Below, in pieces: positions 10,416-22,599 of a DNA stretch of 64,000 nt (positions are counted from its first letter, which is position 1; each line of letters begins with the position of its first letter). Origin of the DNA: Azolla caroliniana (taxonomy: Eukaryota; Polypodiophyta). The notes beneath the pieces were generated by a model that saw only the letters and a program-made list of their open reading frames with translations, was not told where the DNA came from and ran no database searches. The position numbers and the translations under genes are program-made. The stretch covers positions 5,890,001 to 5,954,000 of the forward strand of contig JBHGNT010000002.1 of the NCBI GenBank assembly GCA_043228905.1, written 5' to 3'.

Positions 10416-10855
10416 TGTTGAGAGACAAGCTCAACATCGGCCGGATCGGTTGAGCAAGCCGAGGACTGAATCGGTTGGGACTGATCGGTTAGGCCGGACC
10501 GGTGCGTAAAACAGATACGCAAACCAGTGCGTAATGAGAGGCCATATCGGTGCGTAAACCGAAAGGCCGTTAGAGAGATATTCCTCGTAAGGAATAGTTT
10601 TGGGAGTAAGTGTCGAGGCTCATTTATGAGCAGTCAAGTACTGTCAGTACTTGTGTCAGCCCGATTGTCAGGGCTTATATAAAAGGTGCTCACTGAGCAC
10701 GGTGTATGTATCGAGAGTTAGTATTTTTTGAATTGAGTTTTTTGTGTGTTCTCTCCCTGTCTCTCCCACGTACTACGTATACTCAAGCTCTCCATTAAAC
10801 CTGCGTATTTTTTGTGTGTTTGGTTTTCTATTGCTTCCGCACATAATCTTTTACA
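10416..10855 (+). repeat. 5' LTR of copia A1
   Basis: TG...CA ends. A TATA-like TATATAAAAGG lies at about 10676, preceded by the inverted motif AAGTACTGTCAGTACTT. The primer binding site follows immediately. Confidence 0.9.
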
Positions 10856-10937
10856 TGGTATCAGAGCACAAGGGTTGAGAACCTCTGCAACCGACATAGC
10901 TTGAAAGAAAAACAAACAAGACGAACATGCAAAACCG

Positions 10938-11615
10938 ATGGATAGAGGCATGGCTAGCTCGCTTCCAACGAAGAAGCTCGACAAAAACAACTACGCGTTT
11001 TGGTCTTACAAGATGCACCAGTACCTGCTCGGACACGGTTACTGGAGGTATGTCGATGGAGCAAATGAGATAGCACCCGATTCGACACACAAAGACTTCC
11101 CGGCGTGGGAACAATTGGCGAATAGAATGTTGTACTGTTTCGCTTCTTGTGTGGGCGAACAACTATTAAGATACGTTCGGGATGCAAAAACACTAAAGGG
11201 TGCGTGGGAAAATCTAAAGAAGTTCTTCGCCGCGAGCACCACAGCCAGGAAGCTTCAGCTCCGACAAGAGTTGAGCAACCTACAACAACGCGATTTGTCG
11301 GTGGCTCACTATACCTCGAAGATCAAGGACATATGTGACTCCTTAGCTTCCATCGATGTGAACATCGAGGAAAGCAAGATGGTCCAAGTCTGTCTCGGGG
11401 GTTTGGCGCCAAAGTTCGGAGCGTTCCGAACTACTGTGTGTACACGGGAGAATACGTCGTCGTTTTTTGACTTACAATCAATGCTCCTTATAGAGGAGAA
11501 CCATGCGGGTGCGTCGACAAGCATGCATGCTGACAGCAAGATATTGTACACGGAGGGAGATAGGCCCTGTGGTCGTGGCGGACGAGGCGAGTCGGTACGC
11601 AATGGAGGCGGCTGA
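10938..11615 (+). pseudogene. copia A1 gag
   Basis: The 225-residue frame begins MDRGMASSLPTKKLDKNNY and shows the copia gag landmarks WSYKMHQYLLGHGYW, AWENLKKFF and LQLRQELSNLQQ. It should continue into a CCHC zinc knuckle. In copia A3 this reads CWYCGKKGHRESECW, but here WYCG runs straight into ESEYL in a shifted frame, so the middle of the knuckle is deleted and its last cysteine is lost. RNA packaging by this copy would be defective. Confidence 0.85.
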
Positions 11616-11929
11616 CGGGATCAAGGAAGAAGGCACCGAAGTGATGCTGACAGCAATTCCGGACCCTTCGGAAATAGGGGGAGTCGAGGCGACAAGAACC
11701 GGCAAGGGAAATCCGTTGCGGAATCTTGGTACTGTGGAGAGCGAGTACTTGAAAAAGCGCGTCGATTCGGAGAGAACCAGGTCCGGAACAGGTTCCGGAC
11801 AGACCGACAAAGGAAATCAGCAACGATCACACTACGCCAAAGGATCCGGAGAAGCCGGAAAAGGGTCTGTCTTCGTGACGAGACATGAAGCAAACTCCAT
11901 GAAGAAGATCACCCCGAAGTCGGAGGAGG

Positions 11930-13479
11930 TGTGGTACGTCGACTCCAGCGCGTCAAACCACATGACGTGCCACGAGGAGTGTTTCTCATACCTTGAGAAA
12001 CTGACGCAACCAAGAGTAGTCGCAACCGGAGACGATACTTCGCATCCAGTCGCAAATGTTGGTGAAGTTTCCTTGAGCCATGTCGGGCAGAAAGGGAAAC
12101 TTATGAACGTGCTACACGTCCCAACAATCATGAAGAATTTGGTGTTGGTCGGGCAGATCATCGACCAGGGGATGCAAATCTAGTTCACGCATCTCGGGTG
12201 CTTCATCGAGGAAGAAGGCCGAGTTATTGCGCAAGGGCGCAGAGACGGGAGGATATTCATCCTCGACTCTACTGACGGTGGCACCGCAATGTTCACGAAG
12301 GGACAAAAAGTCGAGTCGGACATCGACCTATGGCACAAGCAGATAGGCCACGTCAACTACCAGCGGTTTCAAGACCTGCAATCGAAACAGGTGGTGTTCG
12401 GATTGCCCAAATTTAGTGGCCGGAAGGCAAAAATTTGTGAAGTCTGCCAGCTTGGGAAGCAACACCGACTTCTTTTCCCCAACGAGCGTAACCGGAGCCG
12501 GAACAAGCTCGACTTGATACACTCCGATGTGTGGGGGACGACACAAAAAGTTAGTCTTGGCGGGAGCTGATATTTCGTCTCCTTCATCGACGACTACACG
12601 CGGCACACGTGGATCTACCTCATTGAGAGGAAGAGCAAAGTCTTCGACTGTTTCTGAGACCTCAAAGGGTTTGTGGAAACAGAAACAAGGAGAAAGATCA
12701 AGTGCCTGCGGTCGGATGGTGGAAAAGAATACTTTTCCGGTCAATTCAACGGTTATCTACAACATATGGGAATTCGGCGCGAATTCAGTTGTAGATACAC
12801 GCTGGAGCAAAACGGCGTGGCCGAGAGGAAAAATCGGTCAGTTGTGGAAGCGGCACAGCCAATGTTGGAGGAGAAGAGCTTGCCCAACTTCTACTGGGCC
12901 GAGGCGGTAAGGACTGCGGTATACATTCAGAACCGGATCGGAGACAAAGTGTCGGCCCATGAGCAGTACTTCGGAAGGAAGGCGAATCTACAAAACTTGA
13001 GAGTTTTCGGTAGCATTGCATATGTGCATGTGCCAAAGGAGAAATGGAGGAAACTGGATGCAAAGGCCGAGAAATTTATCTTGGTCGGTAACTCGGACGA
13101 GCAGAAGGGTTATAAGTGTTATAACCAGCGCACCAAACAACCGCGCGTGAGCCGCGATGTTGTGTTTGATGAGTCCACATCCTGGTACTTGCCTCTGACT
13201 CCAAACCTCACCTCCAATCTGAGTTCTGACGATGAGGTCAGCAAGACTGAGATGCCTCCGGATGAGCCTGAAATCAGGACCCGTGAAGAGAGTCCGATTT
13301 TGTTTCGGTTAAGTGGACCGAATGGACGACTGAGTCGGTTTGACCAGTCCGATGAAGAGCCGACGACTAGTGGAGACTCGGTCGTGCATTCCCCACGCAG
13401 GAAGCCGAGGAGATGGCTTACTCACAAAGAGAAAGGGAAGAAAAAGGTGTCGGATTCCGACACGGATGGGAAGCGGTGA
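11930..13479 (+). pseudogene. copia A1 protease and integrase
   Basis: VWYVDSSASNHMT is the aspartic protease region, with the usual DSGAS changed to DSSAS. The integrase zinc region (WHKQIGHVNYQR ... CEVCQLGKQHR) is followed by the catalytic core (LDLIHSDVWG, YFVSFIDDYTRHTW, GGKEYFSGQF, EQNGVAERKNR). Stops: TAG at about 12181 where relatives have CAG, and TGA at about 12568 and 12656 where relatives have CGA. It ends in an acidic/basic linker that stops at 13477. Confidence 0.85.
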
Positions 13480-13489
13480 CGGGTCTTCA

Positions 13490-15105
13490 AGAGTGAAGTC
13501 CGTGTCGGTCGAGAAGACCTTGACATCGGCTAATGACCGATTACACCGATCTACCCGCCAGAAGAACCCAGTTGTGTGGTTCGGATACAACGAGTACATG
13601 GCGCATCATTATGCGTACATGACCCGTGTAGCATAAGTGCGTGAGCCGGAGAGCTACGCAAAAGCGGCTAAGGACGCGAATTGGTGCGCCGCGATGGAGG
13701 AAGAGATGCATGCATTGGTGGAAAACGAGACCTGGGACCTGATTGACGCACCGAAGGGTGTGAAGCCGATCGGATGTAGGTGGGTGTACAAGGTCAAGTA
13801 CAACACAGACGGCTCGGTCAACCGATACAAGGCCTGGTTAGTGGCAAAAGGCTACGCGCAGAAACACGACATCGACTACAATGAGACGTTTGCGCCGGTC
13901 GCGAAGATGACGACCGTCCGTGTTTTGCTCGCGATAGCTGTGGCAAAGGGGTGGCACTTACATCAGATGGATGTAAAGAATGCGTTCCTACAAGGTGAGC
14001 TTGAGGAACAGGTGTACATGGTATAGCCCCCCAGATTTCACTCCAGAACGAACACGTCTGCAGTGTGCCAATTGAAGAAGTCCCTTTACAAACTAAAGCA
14101 AGCCCCACGTGCCTGGAACGCGAAGATTACGCAGCAAGTGCGTCGATGGGCTTTGCAATGTCAAATTCGGACTCTTCCCTGTTCATCCGGAAAGGTCGAC
14201 TCGGTCCGGTCAGTATTTTACTATATGTTGATGACTTGGTCATCACCGGCGCCGACCTAGGTGAAATCGACCATGTGAAGCTCCAGCTTGCGGCATCATT
14301 CGACATGAAGGATTTGGGGCATCTTCATTACTTCCTCGGGATAGAAGTGATCCATACGCTTGAAGGCATATTGATCAGCCAACGCTATTATGTGCTGAGT
14401 ATGCTCTTGAAATTCGGGATGGCCGACTGTAAGTCTGTCTCGACTCCTCTGGATAGAACCATCAAGCTTCGCCCCAATTCTAGAGAGGTATGCGACCCAA
14501 TGAGGTTCCGACAAATTGTCGGAAGCCTTATCTACTTGACAATCACCCGGCCCAATCTCAGTTATCCGGTCGGGGTGATTAGGCTGTTCATGGCGCGACC
14601 TACCGAGGAGCACCTTTAGTGTGCGCAACGCGTACTGCGGTATGTAAGCGGCACTAAGGACCGAGGACTACTATATTGGATTGGTACAACCTTACAGTTA
14701 GTCGGCTACACCGATGTTGATTGGGTTGGCAATGCCGCCAATCGACGATCCATGTCCAGATACGCGTTCTCTCTTGGGAGTGCCGCGATAGCGTGGAGCA
14801 GTAAGAAGTAGCTGACAGTTGCACTATCGAGTACCAAAGTTGATTACCGAGGAGCGGGTGTCATAACATGCGAAGCCATATGGTTGAAGCGACTACTTAA
14901 GGACCTGCAAGAGGAGGTGTCCGATCCGACGACGATCTACTATGCCAACCTCAACAGCATCCAGCTCGCGAAGAACCCTGTTTTCCACACACGGACCAAG
15001 CACATTCAGGTGCACTACCATTTTGTTCGTGAGCGTGTCCTTTCTAGTGAAGTCGAACTTCAGTATGTTCCGACAGATCGGCAAACTGCCGACATCTTCA
15101 CCTAG
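13490..15105 (+). pseudogene. copia A1 reverse transcriptase and RNase H
   Basis: Landmarks in order: [55 protein letters not shown], the catalytic LYVDDLVITG (about 14220), YFLGIEV, then RNase H with YTDVDW and the ADIFT end. Stops: about 13633, 14026 (TAG for CAG in VYMVQPP), 14617 (TAG for CAG), 14810 (TAG for CAG) and 15104 (TAG for AAG). Frame shifts occur near 14040-14100. Confidence 0.85.
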
Positions 15106-15657
15106 CCCCTTGGTCTGGACAAGTTGCGGCAATTTTCGAGTGCGCTTGGGTTGCGTCACCTCAACGTGGCAAACTTGAGTGGGAGAACAGTCTCAAAAGA
15201 CCGAGCAAGGGAGTAGGAAAGGAGCGGAAGAGCCCGCGACACCAAGTCGGAAGAGTCCAAAAGAAGACATAAGGGGAGCAGTCGAAAGAAAGAGCCGAAG
15301 CCAACCAAGCATGGGGAAGATGACGCCGTCAAGGGTGAGAAGATCGAAGACGAGTTGGAGACAACCAACTCGGACCAGAGCGAAAACCGATCAGAGGTAG
15401 CCGAGTCGGTTCAGATGTTTGATTCGGATACATTGAATCAACCAAGGGCCAAGCGGAAAAGAAGGCAACAGGAGAAGCGCCAACACCGCGACAGCAAAGG
15501 AGCTGTGAAGGGCCATGGGAGCAGACAAGCCAACTGGAAGGGTCAAAGCGCACGGAGTCGAACAGGCCAAGGAGCGCGAGTGAGGCATGGAGTCAGGAGG
15601 AACCGAAGCAGTGATCCGGAAGATCTCGAAGAGCCTCAAGTTGAGCTTGAGGGGGAG
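15106..15657 (+). other. copia A1 3' untranslated region and polypurine tract
   Basis: This purine-rich stretch runs from the RNase H end to the 3' LTR. It encodes basic and acidic runs in several frames without a recognisable domain. It ends with TTGAGCTTGAGGGGGAG, the polypurine tract that primes plus-strand synthesis. Confidence 0.7.
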
Positions 15658-16072
15658 TGTTGAGAGAAAAGCTCAACATCGGCCGGATCGGCTGAGCATG
15701 CCAAGCACCGGATCGGTTGGGACCGATCAGTTAGGCCGGACCAGTGCGTAAAACAGATACGCAAACCGATGCGTAAACCGAAAGGCCATTAGAGAGATAT
15801 TCCTCGTAAGGAATAGTTTTGGGACTAAGTGTCGAGGCTCATTTATGAACAATCAAGTACTGTCAGTACTTGTGTCAGCCCGATTGTCAGGGCTTGTATA
15901 AAAGGTCCTCACTGAGCACGGTGTATGTACAGAGGGTTAGTATTTATTGAATTGAGTTTTTGTGTGTTCTCTCCCTATCTCTCCCGCGTACTGTGTATAC
16001 ACAAGCTCTCCATTAAACCTACATATTTTCTATGTGTTTCGTTTTCTATTGCTCCGCACATAATCTTTTACA
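15658..16072 (+). repeat. 3' LTR of copia A1
   Basis: It is collinear with the 5' LTR but lacks a ~25-bp segment after the gcaaacc motif. TATA-like GTATAAAAGG is at about 15896. It ends TTTTACA, followed by ATAGA. Confidence 0.9.
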
Positions 16073-16189
16073 ATAGACCTATCATGTATTTTTATATTTG
16101 CAAATTCTAATCAAGTTGTGGAACATGTGATACTAGTGCATCCAATTTTCATAGAGAGGGTATATTTGGATAGTTTCAAGAAGATTCTA

Positions 16190-16370
16190 CAAGTGGAATG
16201 CGCAATCCTTCCACTTGTGAACGTGAACGTGATTTGTCACACAGCTTACCAGGAAGGGACAATTGTTCATTTGGTCTCAAGAAGCGGACATGGCTTTTGA
16301 GAGTCTTAAGAAGGGATTTACATCAGCTCCTATTTTAGCTCATGTTGATCTAGAAAAACCATTCATCATT
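16190..16370 (+). pseudogene. Ty3/gypsy RNase H-junction fragment
   Basis: The frame WSQEADMAFESLKKGFTSAPILAHVDLEKPFII is the gypsy reverse transcriptase/RNase H junction. Upstream is the inverted LTR-edge motif AATCCTTCCACTTGTGAACG also found near gypsy 1. Copia A2 begins directly after PFII at 16371. Confidence 0.75.
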
Positions 16371-16891
16371 TGTTGAGAGACAAGCTCAAAATTGGGTGCG
16401 TAAACGGGTACGTAACCCAGTACATAGACTGGGTGCGTAAAACCATACGCAAAATATGGTCATGGCGATATTTAAACCGAAAGGCCGTTAGAACGTTATT
16501 CCTCATAAGGAATAGTTTTGGGAGTTAGTGTAGAAGGCTCATTTATGAGCAATCAAGTACTATCAGTACTTGTGTCAACCGGATAGTCAGGGCTTGTATA
16601 AAAGGTGCTCAATGAGCACGAAATATGTACAGGGAACATACAGAGAATTATTTTGATTGTAGTTTGTAGTTTCTGCTCATTCTCTCTCTCTCTCTCCCTG
16701 TCTTTCTCTGTGATTTCTAAGTTTCACCGAATTGTCGTACTACCGAACCGTGTACTCTATGTTCTTACACATACGCTTCCGCATACGTATTCTTTTTCAT
16801 GGTATCAGAGCGCGAGGGTTGAGACTCCTCTATAGCCAATAGAAAAGCTTGCGACAAGACGGAGTTAAGTTATTGTTTTTCGGAAAGGTTA

Positions 16892-17911
16892 AGACATCAA
16901 TATGGACAGAGGAATTGGAAGCTCGCTACTGACTGAGAAGCTCGACAAGAGCAACTACGCATCTTGGTCATACAAGATGCACCAGTACCTGCTTGGTCAT
17001 GGCTACTAGAGTTATGTCAAAGGAGATAACAATACAACACCCGAATCGACACATAGAGACTTTCGGCTTGGGAACAAGCGGCAAGCAGAGTTCTTTACTG
17101 CTTCGCGTCCTGTGTGAGCGACCAACGCTTGAGCTATATTCAGGATGCTAAGACGCCAAAGGACGCGTGGGCGAACCTCAAGATGATTTTCGCCGCTAGC
17201 ACAATGGCCAAGAAGATGCAACTCAAGTAGCAGCTCAGAAATGTCGGACAGAAAGATCTATCTGTGGCCGATTACACAACCTGAATCAAGGAGATCTGTG
17301 ACTCTCTCACCTCCATCAACGTGAATGTTGAGGAGGACGAAATGGTGTAAGTGTGTCTTGGTGGGTTAGCGTCAAAGTTCGGAGCATTCCGGACGGCGCT
17401 CTACACAAGGGAGATTATGCATTCGTTCTTCGAGCTTCAGTCGATGTTGCTCGTAGAGGAAAATCACGCGGGTGTGTCGACCAGTACGCACACCGACAAC
17501 AAGATGTTGTACACGGAGGAAGATAGGCACCGTGGTCGTGGCGGACAAGGCGGATCGATGTGCAATGGAGGTGGCCAAAAAGAGCGGAACTTGTGGCATA
17601 ATGGAAATGCCAAAAGCAATTCCAAACTCTCCAGAAGCAGGGGGAGTCATAGCGGCGCCAAAAGCCGGCAAGAGAAGGCCATAATGGAATGCTGGTACTA
17701 TGGCAAGAAAGGCCATAGGGAGAGCGAGTGCTGGAAGAAGAGAGCCGATTCAGAAAAAGCCGAATCGAGCGGAAGGGACATAGGAAGGCAACTGAACCAA
17801 GAACCTAGTGTCAGTCGGACAGATCATCAACCAGGGTTTGCAAGTTCGATTCATGCACCTCGGGTGCTACATCGAAGAGGAAGGCCATGCTATCGCACAA
17901 GGGCGCCGTGA
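16892..17911 (+). pseudogene. copia A2 gag, heavily decayed
   Basis: It starts MDRGIGSSLLTEKLDKSNY and keeps the WSYKMHQYLLGHGY block, then a TAG where relatives have TGG (about 17009). Further stops are TAG (about 17229), TGA for CGA (about 17282) and TAA for CAA (about 17348). The zinc knuckle is intact: CWYYGKKGHRESECW (second C is Y). The protease is largely missing; the frame passes from the region after the knuckle almost directly to VSVGQIINQG. Confidence 0.75.
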
Positions 17912-17939
17912 AGGGAGGATGTTCATCCTCAACACCAAT

Positions 17940-19386
17940 CAAGCTGGAACCGCATTGTTCGCGAAAGGAGAGAAGGTCGAGTCAGACATCGACCTATGGC
18001 ATAAGTGGTTCAGGCACGTTAACTTCCCACGACTTCGTGAAATGCAAACGAAGAACATTGTTTTCGGATTGCCGAAATTTCGGGGCCATAATGGCCAAGT
18101 CTGCGAAGCCTGTTGGGAAACAACACCGACTTCCATTCCCCAATGAGTGTAATCGTAGTCCAAATCCATTGGATTTGATCCATTCGGATGTGTGGGGACC
18201 GGCACAAAACATGAGTCTTGGTGGAAGTCATTTCTTCGTAACCTTCATTGATGACTTCACTTGGCATCCATGGGCATGCTTGATTATGGCATGGTTCTTG
18301 AAGGTGAAGAACCTTACGGAAAGGGAAACAGGGTGTAAGATCAAGTGCCTATGGTCCGATGGTGGGAAGGAGTACTCCTCGAACAAGTTCAAAAGTTATC
18401 TACAGAAGGAGGGAATTCGACGTGAATTCTCATGTAGATATATGACGTAGCTGAATGGAAGAATCAGACAATCGAAGAAGCCGCCAGGGCAATGCTTGAA
18501 GAGAAGCATATGCCGAAGTTTTACTAGGCTAAAGTTGTAAGGATTGCTGTTTACTTATAGAATCGGACCTCTGCTAATGGAGGAGTATCACCACATGAGT
18601 TGTATTACGACAAGAAGCCGAACTTGGCACACTTGAGGATTTTCGGCAGCATTACGTATGTGCATGTGCCGAAGGAGAAGAGGAGGAAGCTAGATGCCAA
18701 AGCTGAGAAGTGTATCTTGGTCAGCTATTTAGACGAACAGAAGGGGTATAAGTGCTATAACGGCCAAACGAAGGAAGTTTGCATAAGCCGAGATGTCGTG
18801 TTTAAGGAGTTCGCTTCGTGGTACTTGCCTTCACCTCCAACATCTCAAGACTCCATTTTGAATTCTGAAGAGGAGGTCAGCGGGGCTGAGATGCCTCTGC
18901 GTGATGAGGAGATCGGAGCTTTAACAAAGAGTCCGATATCATTTCGGCTAAGTGGGCTGAATGAGGAGTTGGGCCGATCTAGCCAACCAAATGAAGAGTT
19001 GGCGAAAAGTGGAGACTCAGTCGTGTTGTCCCCACATAGAGAACCGAGGAGATGGTTTACGCGTAAAGAGAAAGGGAAAAAGAAACTGTCTGAGTATGAT
19101 TTTGGCAGTGCCGAGTCAGATCGGAGCGAATTTGACTTCGGGCCAATCGGGAAGGAACCTCCACGGAAGGGGTCAAATCGACCGAAAAGCTCATGAAATT
19201 GGGTAATCACGAATTACACCGATCTACCTGCCTGAAGAACCCCGTAAAGAGCTCTGGGTATAATGAATACATGGCGCACCATTATGCGTACATGACACGA
19301 GTGGCAAAAGTGCGTGAGCCGGAGAGCTACATAGAAGTGGTGAAAGTCGTCAATTGGCATGCCGCGATGGAGGAAGAGATGCGCTC
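17940..19386 (+). pseudogene. copia A2 integrase and start of reverse transcriptase
   Basis: WHKWFRHVNFPR and CEACWETTPT mark the zinc region. LDLIHSDVWGPA, FFVTFIDDFTW and CLWSDGGKEYSS mark the core. The frame then changes, with TAG for TGG in FYWAE (about 18529) and TAG for CAG in VYLQNR (about 18556). The linker and the sequence up to EEEMR are followed by the copia A3 insertion. Confidence 0.75.
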
Positions 19387-19639
19387 TGTAGAAACAAATA
19401 GTGTGCGGAAGCAATAGAAAATAGAAAATAGGTTTAATGGAGAGCTTTACAGTACGCGGGAGAGACAGAGAGAGAGCACATAGAAACTTAATTCAAAATA
19501 TTACTTTGTGTGTGTATTGTATGTGTTCAGTGAACACTTTTATATAAGTCCATATGGACTGACAGAAGTACGGTGTACTTCAATGCTCACACGAGCATCT
19601 GACACTAACTACGAGATATTAACTCCCTAGTAGACTAGC

Positions 19640-20370
19640 TGCTACTTGGCTTCCGGTTACTGCTTGATCAAGCTAACCAGCTCCCTAGCTCATCGGCTCA
19701 CTTGCTCACCGGCTCATCGATCTACCTCATCCTTCCGGATGCCGATCCAGCTTAGGCTTATTCAGTTGATCCGGATCTAGTTGAGCTTGCCACTGAACAC
19801 TACCCCTCAAGCTCAACTTGAGGTCAGATCGTAGTGTCAGTCTCCATGGCAGCCTGTACTTCCACCCGACTCCTTCTAGCGTCACTCCGCCTTGCTCGCA
19901 CTCCTCGTTTGGTCCGGTCCCATTTGCCGCGACCCTTCTGTTTCTATGCATCTCGACCTCTTCGATCAGATTGTCTGCTCAATAGGCCCAAATCAGCTCC
20001 CTCGCTGTTGTGACTTGGCTACTACTTGGCTTCCGGTTACTACTTGATCTGGCTAACCGGCTCCCCAACTCACCGACTCACTTGGTCACCGTCTAACCGA
20101 TCCGGCTCATCCTTCCGGAAGCCGATCCCGATCCGGTTGAGCTTGCCGCTCAACACTCCCCCTCAAGCTCAACTTGAGGTCGGATTGTAGTGTTACTCTC
20201 CATGGCAGCCGGTCCTTCCACCTGGCTCCTTCTGGCGTCACTCCGCCTCGCTCGCACTCCTCGTCTGGTCCTGTCCCGTCTGCCGCGACCCTTCTATTCC
20301 TGCGCACCTCGACCTCCTCGGTCAGCTTGTCTGCTCAATAGGCCCAATTCGGCTCCATTGTTGCTGTGAC
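19640..20370 (-). repeat. ~355-bp tandem duplication across the polypurine tract of copia A3
   Basis: The LTR edge (ggcttccggttact ... gagcttgcc), the polypurine tract (CCCCTCAAGCTCAACTTGAGG on plus) and about 190 bp of adjoining untranslated sequence occur twice, with LTR-like edges at about 19800 and 20155. The copies differ at several positions. A slippage event during reverse transcription or unequal exchange could have made it. Confidence 0.75.
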
Positions 20371-20791
20371 TTTGGCGCTTACCGATTCGCCGATTCCTTC
20401 GTGTTGGCGTCGACTTTCGTTGCCTTGTCATCCTCTTGGCCTTGAATCGATCCTGTTCTTCCGAATCCGCCTATTGAACCGAATCGGCTATCTCCAATTT
20501 GTTCCAACTCTTGTCTGAATCAGTCACTCCCGATTCGTCTTCCGGTTCCAGGCCCTTCACTACATCGAACCATGTCCGGGTCTTGGCCATCTTCTTCCAA
20601 TCGGCTCTGTCCTTCTTGACTCTACCGCCACTGCCGCTTGTTCCGACTTGTTTGGATGTGTCAACTTCCTTTGTCGACTCGGCTCCTTTCTTCTTCTTGT
20701 CTCCCCCTTTTTTGGTTCTTCCCTCACCGGCACAATCGGCAGTTTCTTTGCCTTTGCCCGTTCTCCTCCTCAAGTGTGGCACGTCAAGATA

Positions 20792-22577
20792 TTAAACACC
20801 AAACATTTCGATGAAGTGTTGCAACTTGTCCGATTCGAGAGGTTTGGTGAAGATGTCAGCAACTTGCCGATCCGTATGAACATACCGAAGTTCGACTTCA
20901 CCATTCAAGCCATGCTCACGCACGAAGTGGTAGTGCACTTCTATGTGCTTTGTGCGAGCATGGAATATCGGGTTCTTGGCGAGCTGCATGCTGCTTATGT
21001 TGTCGCAGTAGATCAGGATCGGGGTCGGCACCTCGATTCGCAGGTCGTGCAGTAGTCGCTGAAGCGGTAGCGGCCCGGTATTCAGCCTCAGTGCTCGAAA
21101 GGGCCACTGTTGGCTGCTTTTTGCTGCTCCACGCAACAGCCGCGCTACCAAGGGAAAACATATAGCCGGAGGTGGATCGGTGATCCGATGCATCGTTGGC
21201 CCAGTGGGCATCGGTGTAGCCGACTAGCTCTTCAGTTATACCATGCCGGTATAACAATCCCCGGTCCTTCGTGCCGCTCACATATCACAAAATTCGATAC
21301 GCGCACAAAAGGTGCTCCACGGTCGGCTTTTGCAGATATTGGTTGATCACGCCGACCAAATAACTGATGTCAGGTTGGGTGATTGTCAAATATATGAGGC
21401 TTCCGACGATTTGTCGGAAGCGTTTCTCATCATAGGCCGGTCTAGAGTCGAGACGATGCTTCTGGTTCCGGTCCAGGGGTGTGGAGATTGGTCGGCATTC
21501 CGTCATGCAGAACTTGTACAACATATTCAACACATAGTGTCTTTGTGAGAGAAATATGCCGTCGGGGGTTCGGATCCCCTCGATCTTGAGGAAATAGTGA
21601 AGTTCCCCCAGGTCCTTCATCTCAAATGCTTCCGACAGCTGGGACTTGACTCAGCTAATTTCATCGAGTCCGGGTCCGGTGATGACTAGATCATCAACAT
21701 AAAACAAGATGCAAACCGGACCATCCGGACCTTGGCGGATGAGCAACGAAGAGTCAGACTTGGAGGCCGCAAACCCCATCTTACGCAACCGGTGCGTGAT
21801 CTTCGCATTCCAAGCTCAGGGGGTTTACTTTAGGCCATAAAGGGACTTCTTCAGCCGGCATACCGCCGACTTGTTCATCCCTGACTGGAAACCGGGGGGT
21901 TGGGTCATAAAGACCTCTTCTTCAAGATCTCCTGGAAGAAATGCATCCTTCACGTCCATCTGGTGAAGATGCCCCCCCCTTGCCGCAGCAACCGCCAACA
22001 CCACATGAACCGTCGTCATCTTCACTACCGGAGCGAAGGTCTCGTCGTAGTCGATTCCGTGGGTCTGCGCATATCCCTTCACCACTAACTGGGCCTTGTA
22101 CCGGTTTACCGATCCGTCGACATTACACTTTACTTTGTACACCCAGTTACATCTGATCGGTTTAGACTGTCAGGGAGGGTCAACTAGGTCCCATGTGTCA
22201 TTGGCATCAAGGGCCCGCATTTCTTCCTCCATAGCGGCACGCCAATTTGCGTCCTTTGCCGCTTCTGCGTAACTTTCCAGCTCACGCACCTCCGCCACCT
22301 TGGTCATGTACGCATAGTGATGCGCCATGTACTCATTGTATCTGTACCGCTTCACGGGTTCCTTCTGGCGGGAAGACCAACGTAACTCACCATTACCCAG
22401 TTTTGGGCCCTTCTTGGCCGGTTCCGTCTTCGTTCCTGAAGATCCGCCATCTTGCTTTCCGGAGTCAGATCCGCTCCGATCCAAATCGTCATTGTCGGTT
22501 TCGTATCCCGACATCTTCTTCTTCCCCTTCTCTTTGCGCATGAACCGTCTCCTCGGTTCCTTGCGCGGGGAGAGCAC
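20792..22577 (-). pseudogene. copia A3 reverse transcriptase and RNase H
   Basis: On minus: KEPRRRFMRKEKGKKK linker, then [67 protein letters not shown] and [23 protein letters not shown]-type catalytic motif follows near 21680. Then come MKDLGELHYFLKIEG, YTDAHWANDASDHRSTSGY, ALSSTEAEY and RQVADIFTKPL. Frames shift a few times but the domains are complete. Confidence 0.85.
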
Positions 22578-22599
22578 AGCAGAGTCGCCACTACTCGCC

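Larger units (their letters stand above)
10416..16072 (+). mobile_element. Complete Ty1/copia retrotransposon A1
   Basis: The 5' LTR (10416-10855, 440 bp) and 3' LTR (15658-16072, 415 bp) both start TGTTGAGAGA and end TTTTACA. The flanks are GTAGA (10411-10415) and ATAGA (16073-16077), a target duplication with one change. The primer site TGGTATCAGAGC at 10856 matches initiator tRNA-Met. A polypurine tract, TTGAGGGGGAG, ends at 15657. Inside, in copia order, are gag, protease, integrase, reverse transcriptase and RNase H. The LTRs differ by small indels and substitutions, so the insertion is not recent. Confidence 0.92.
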
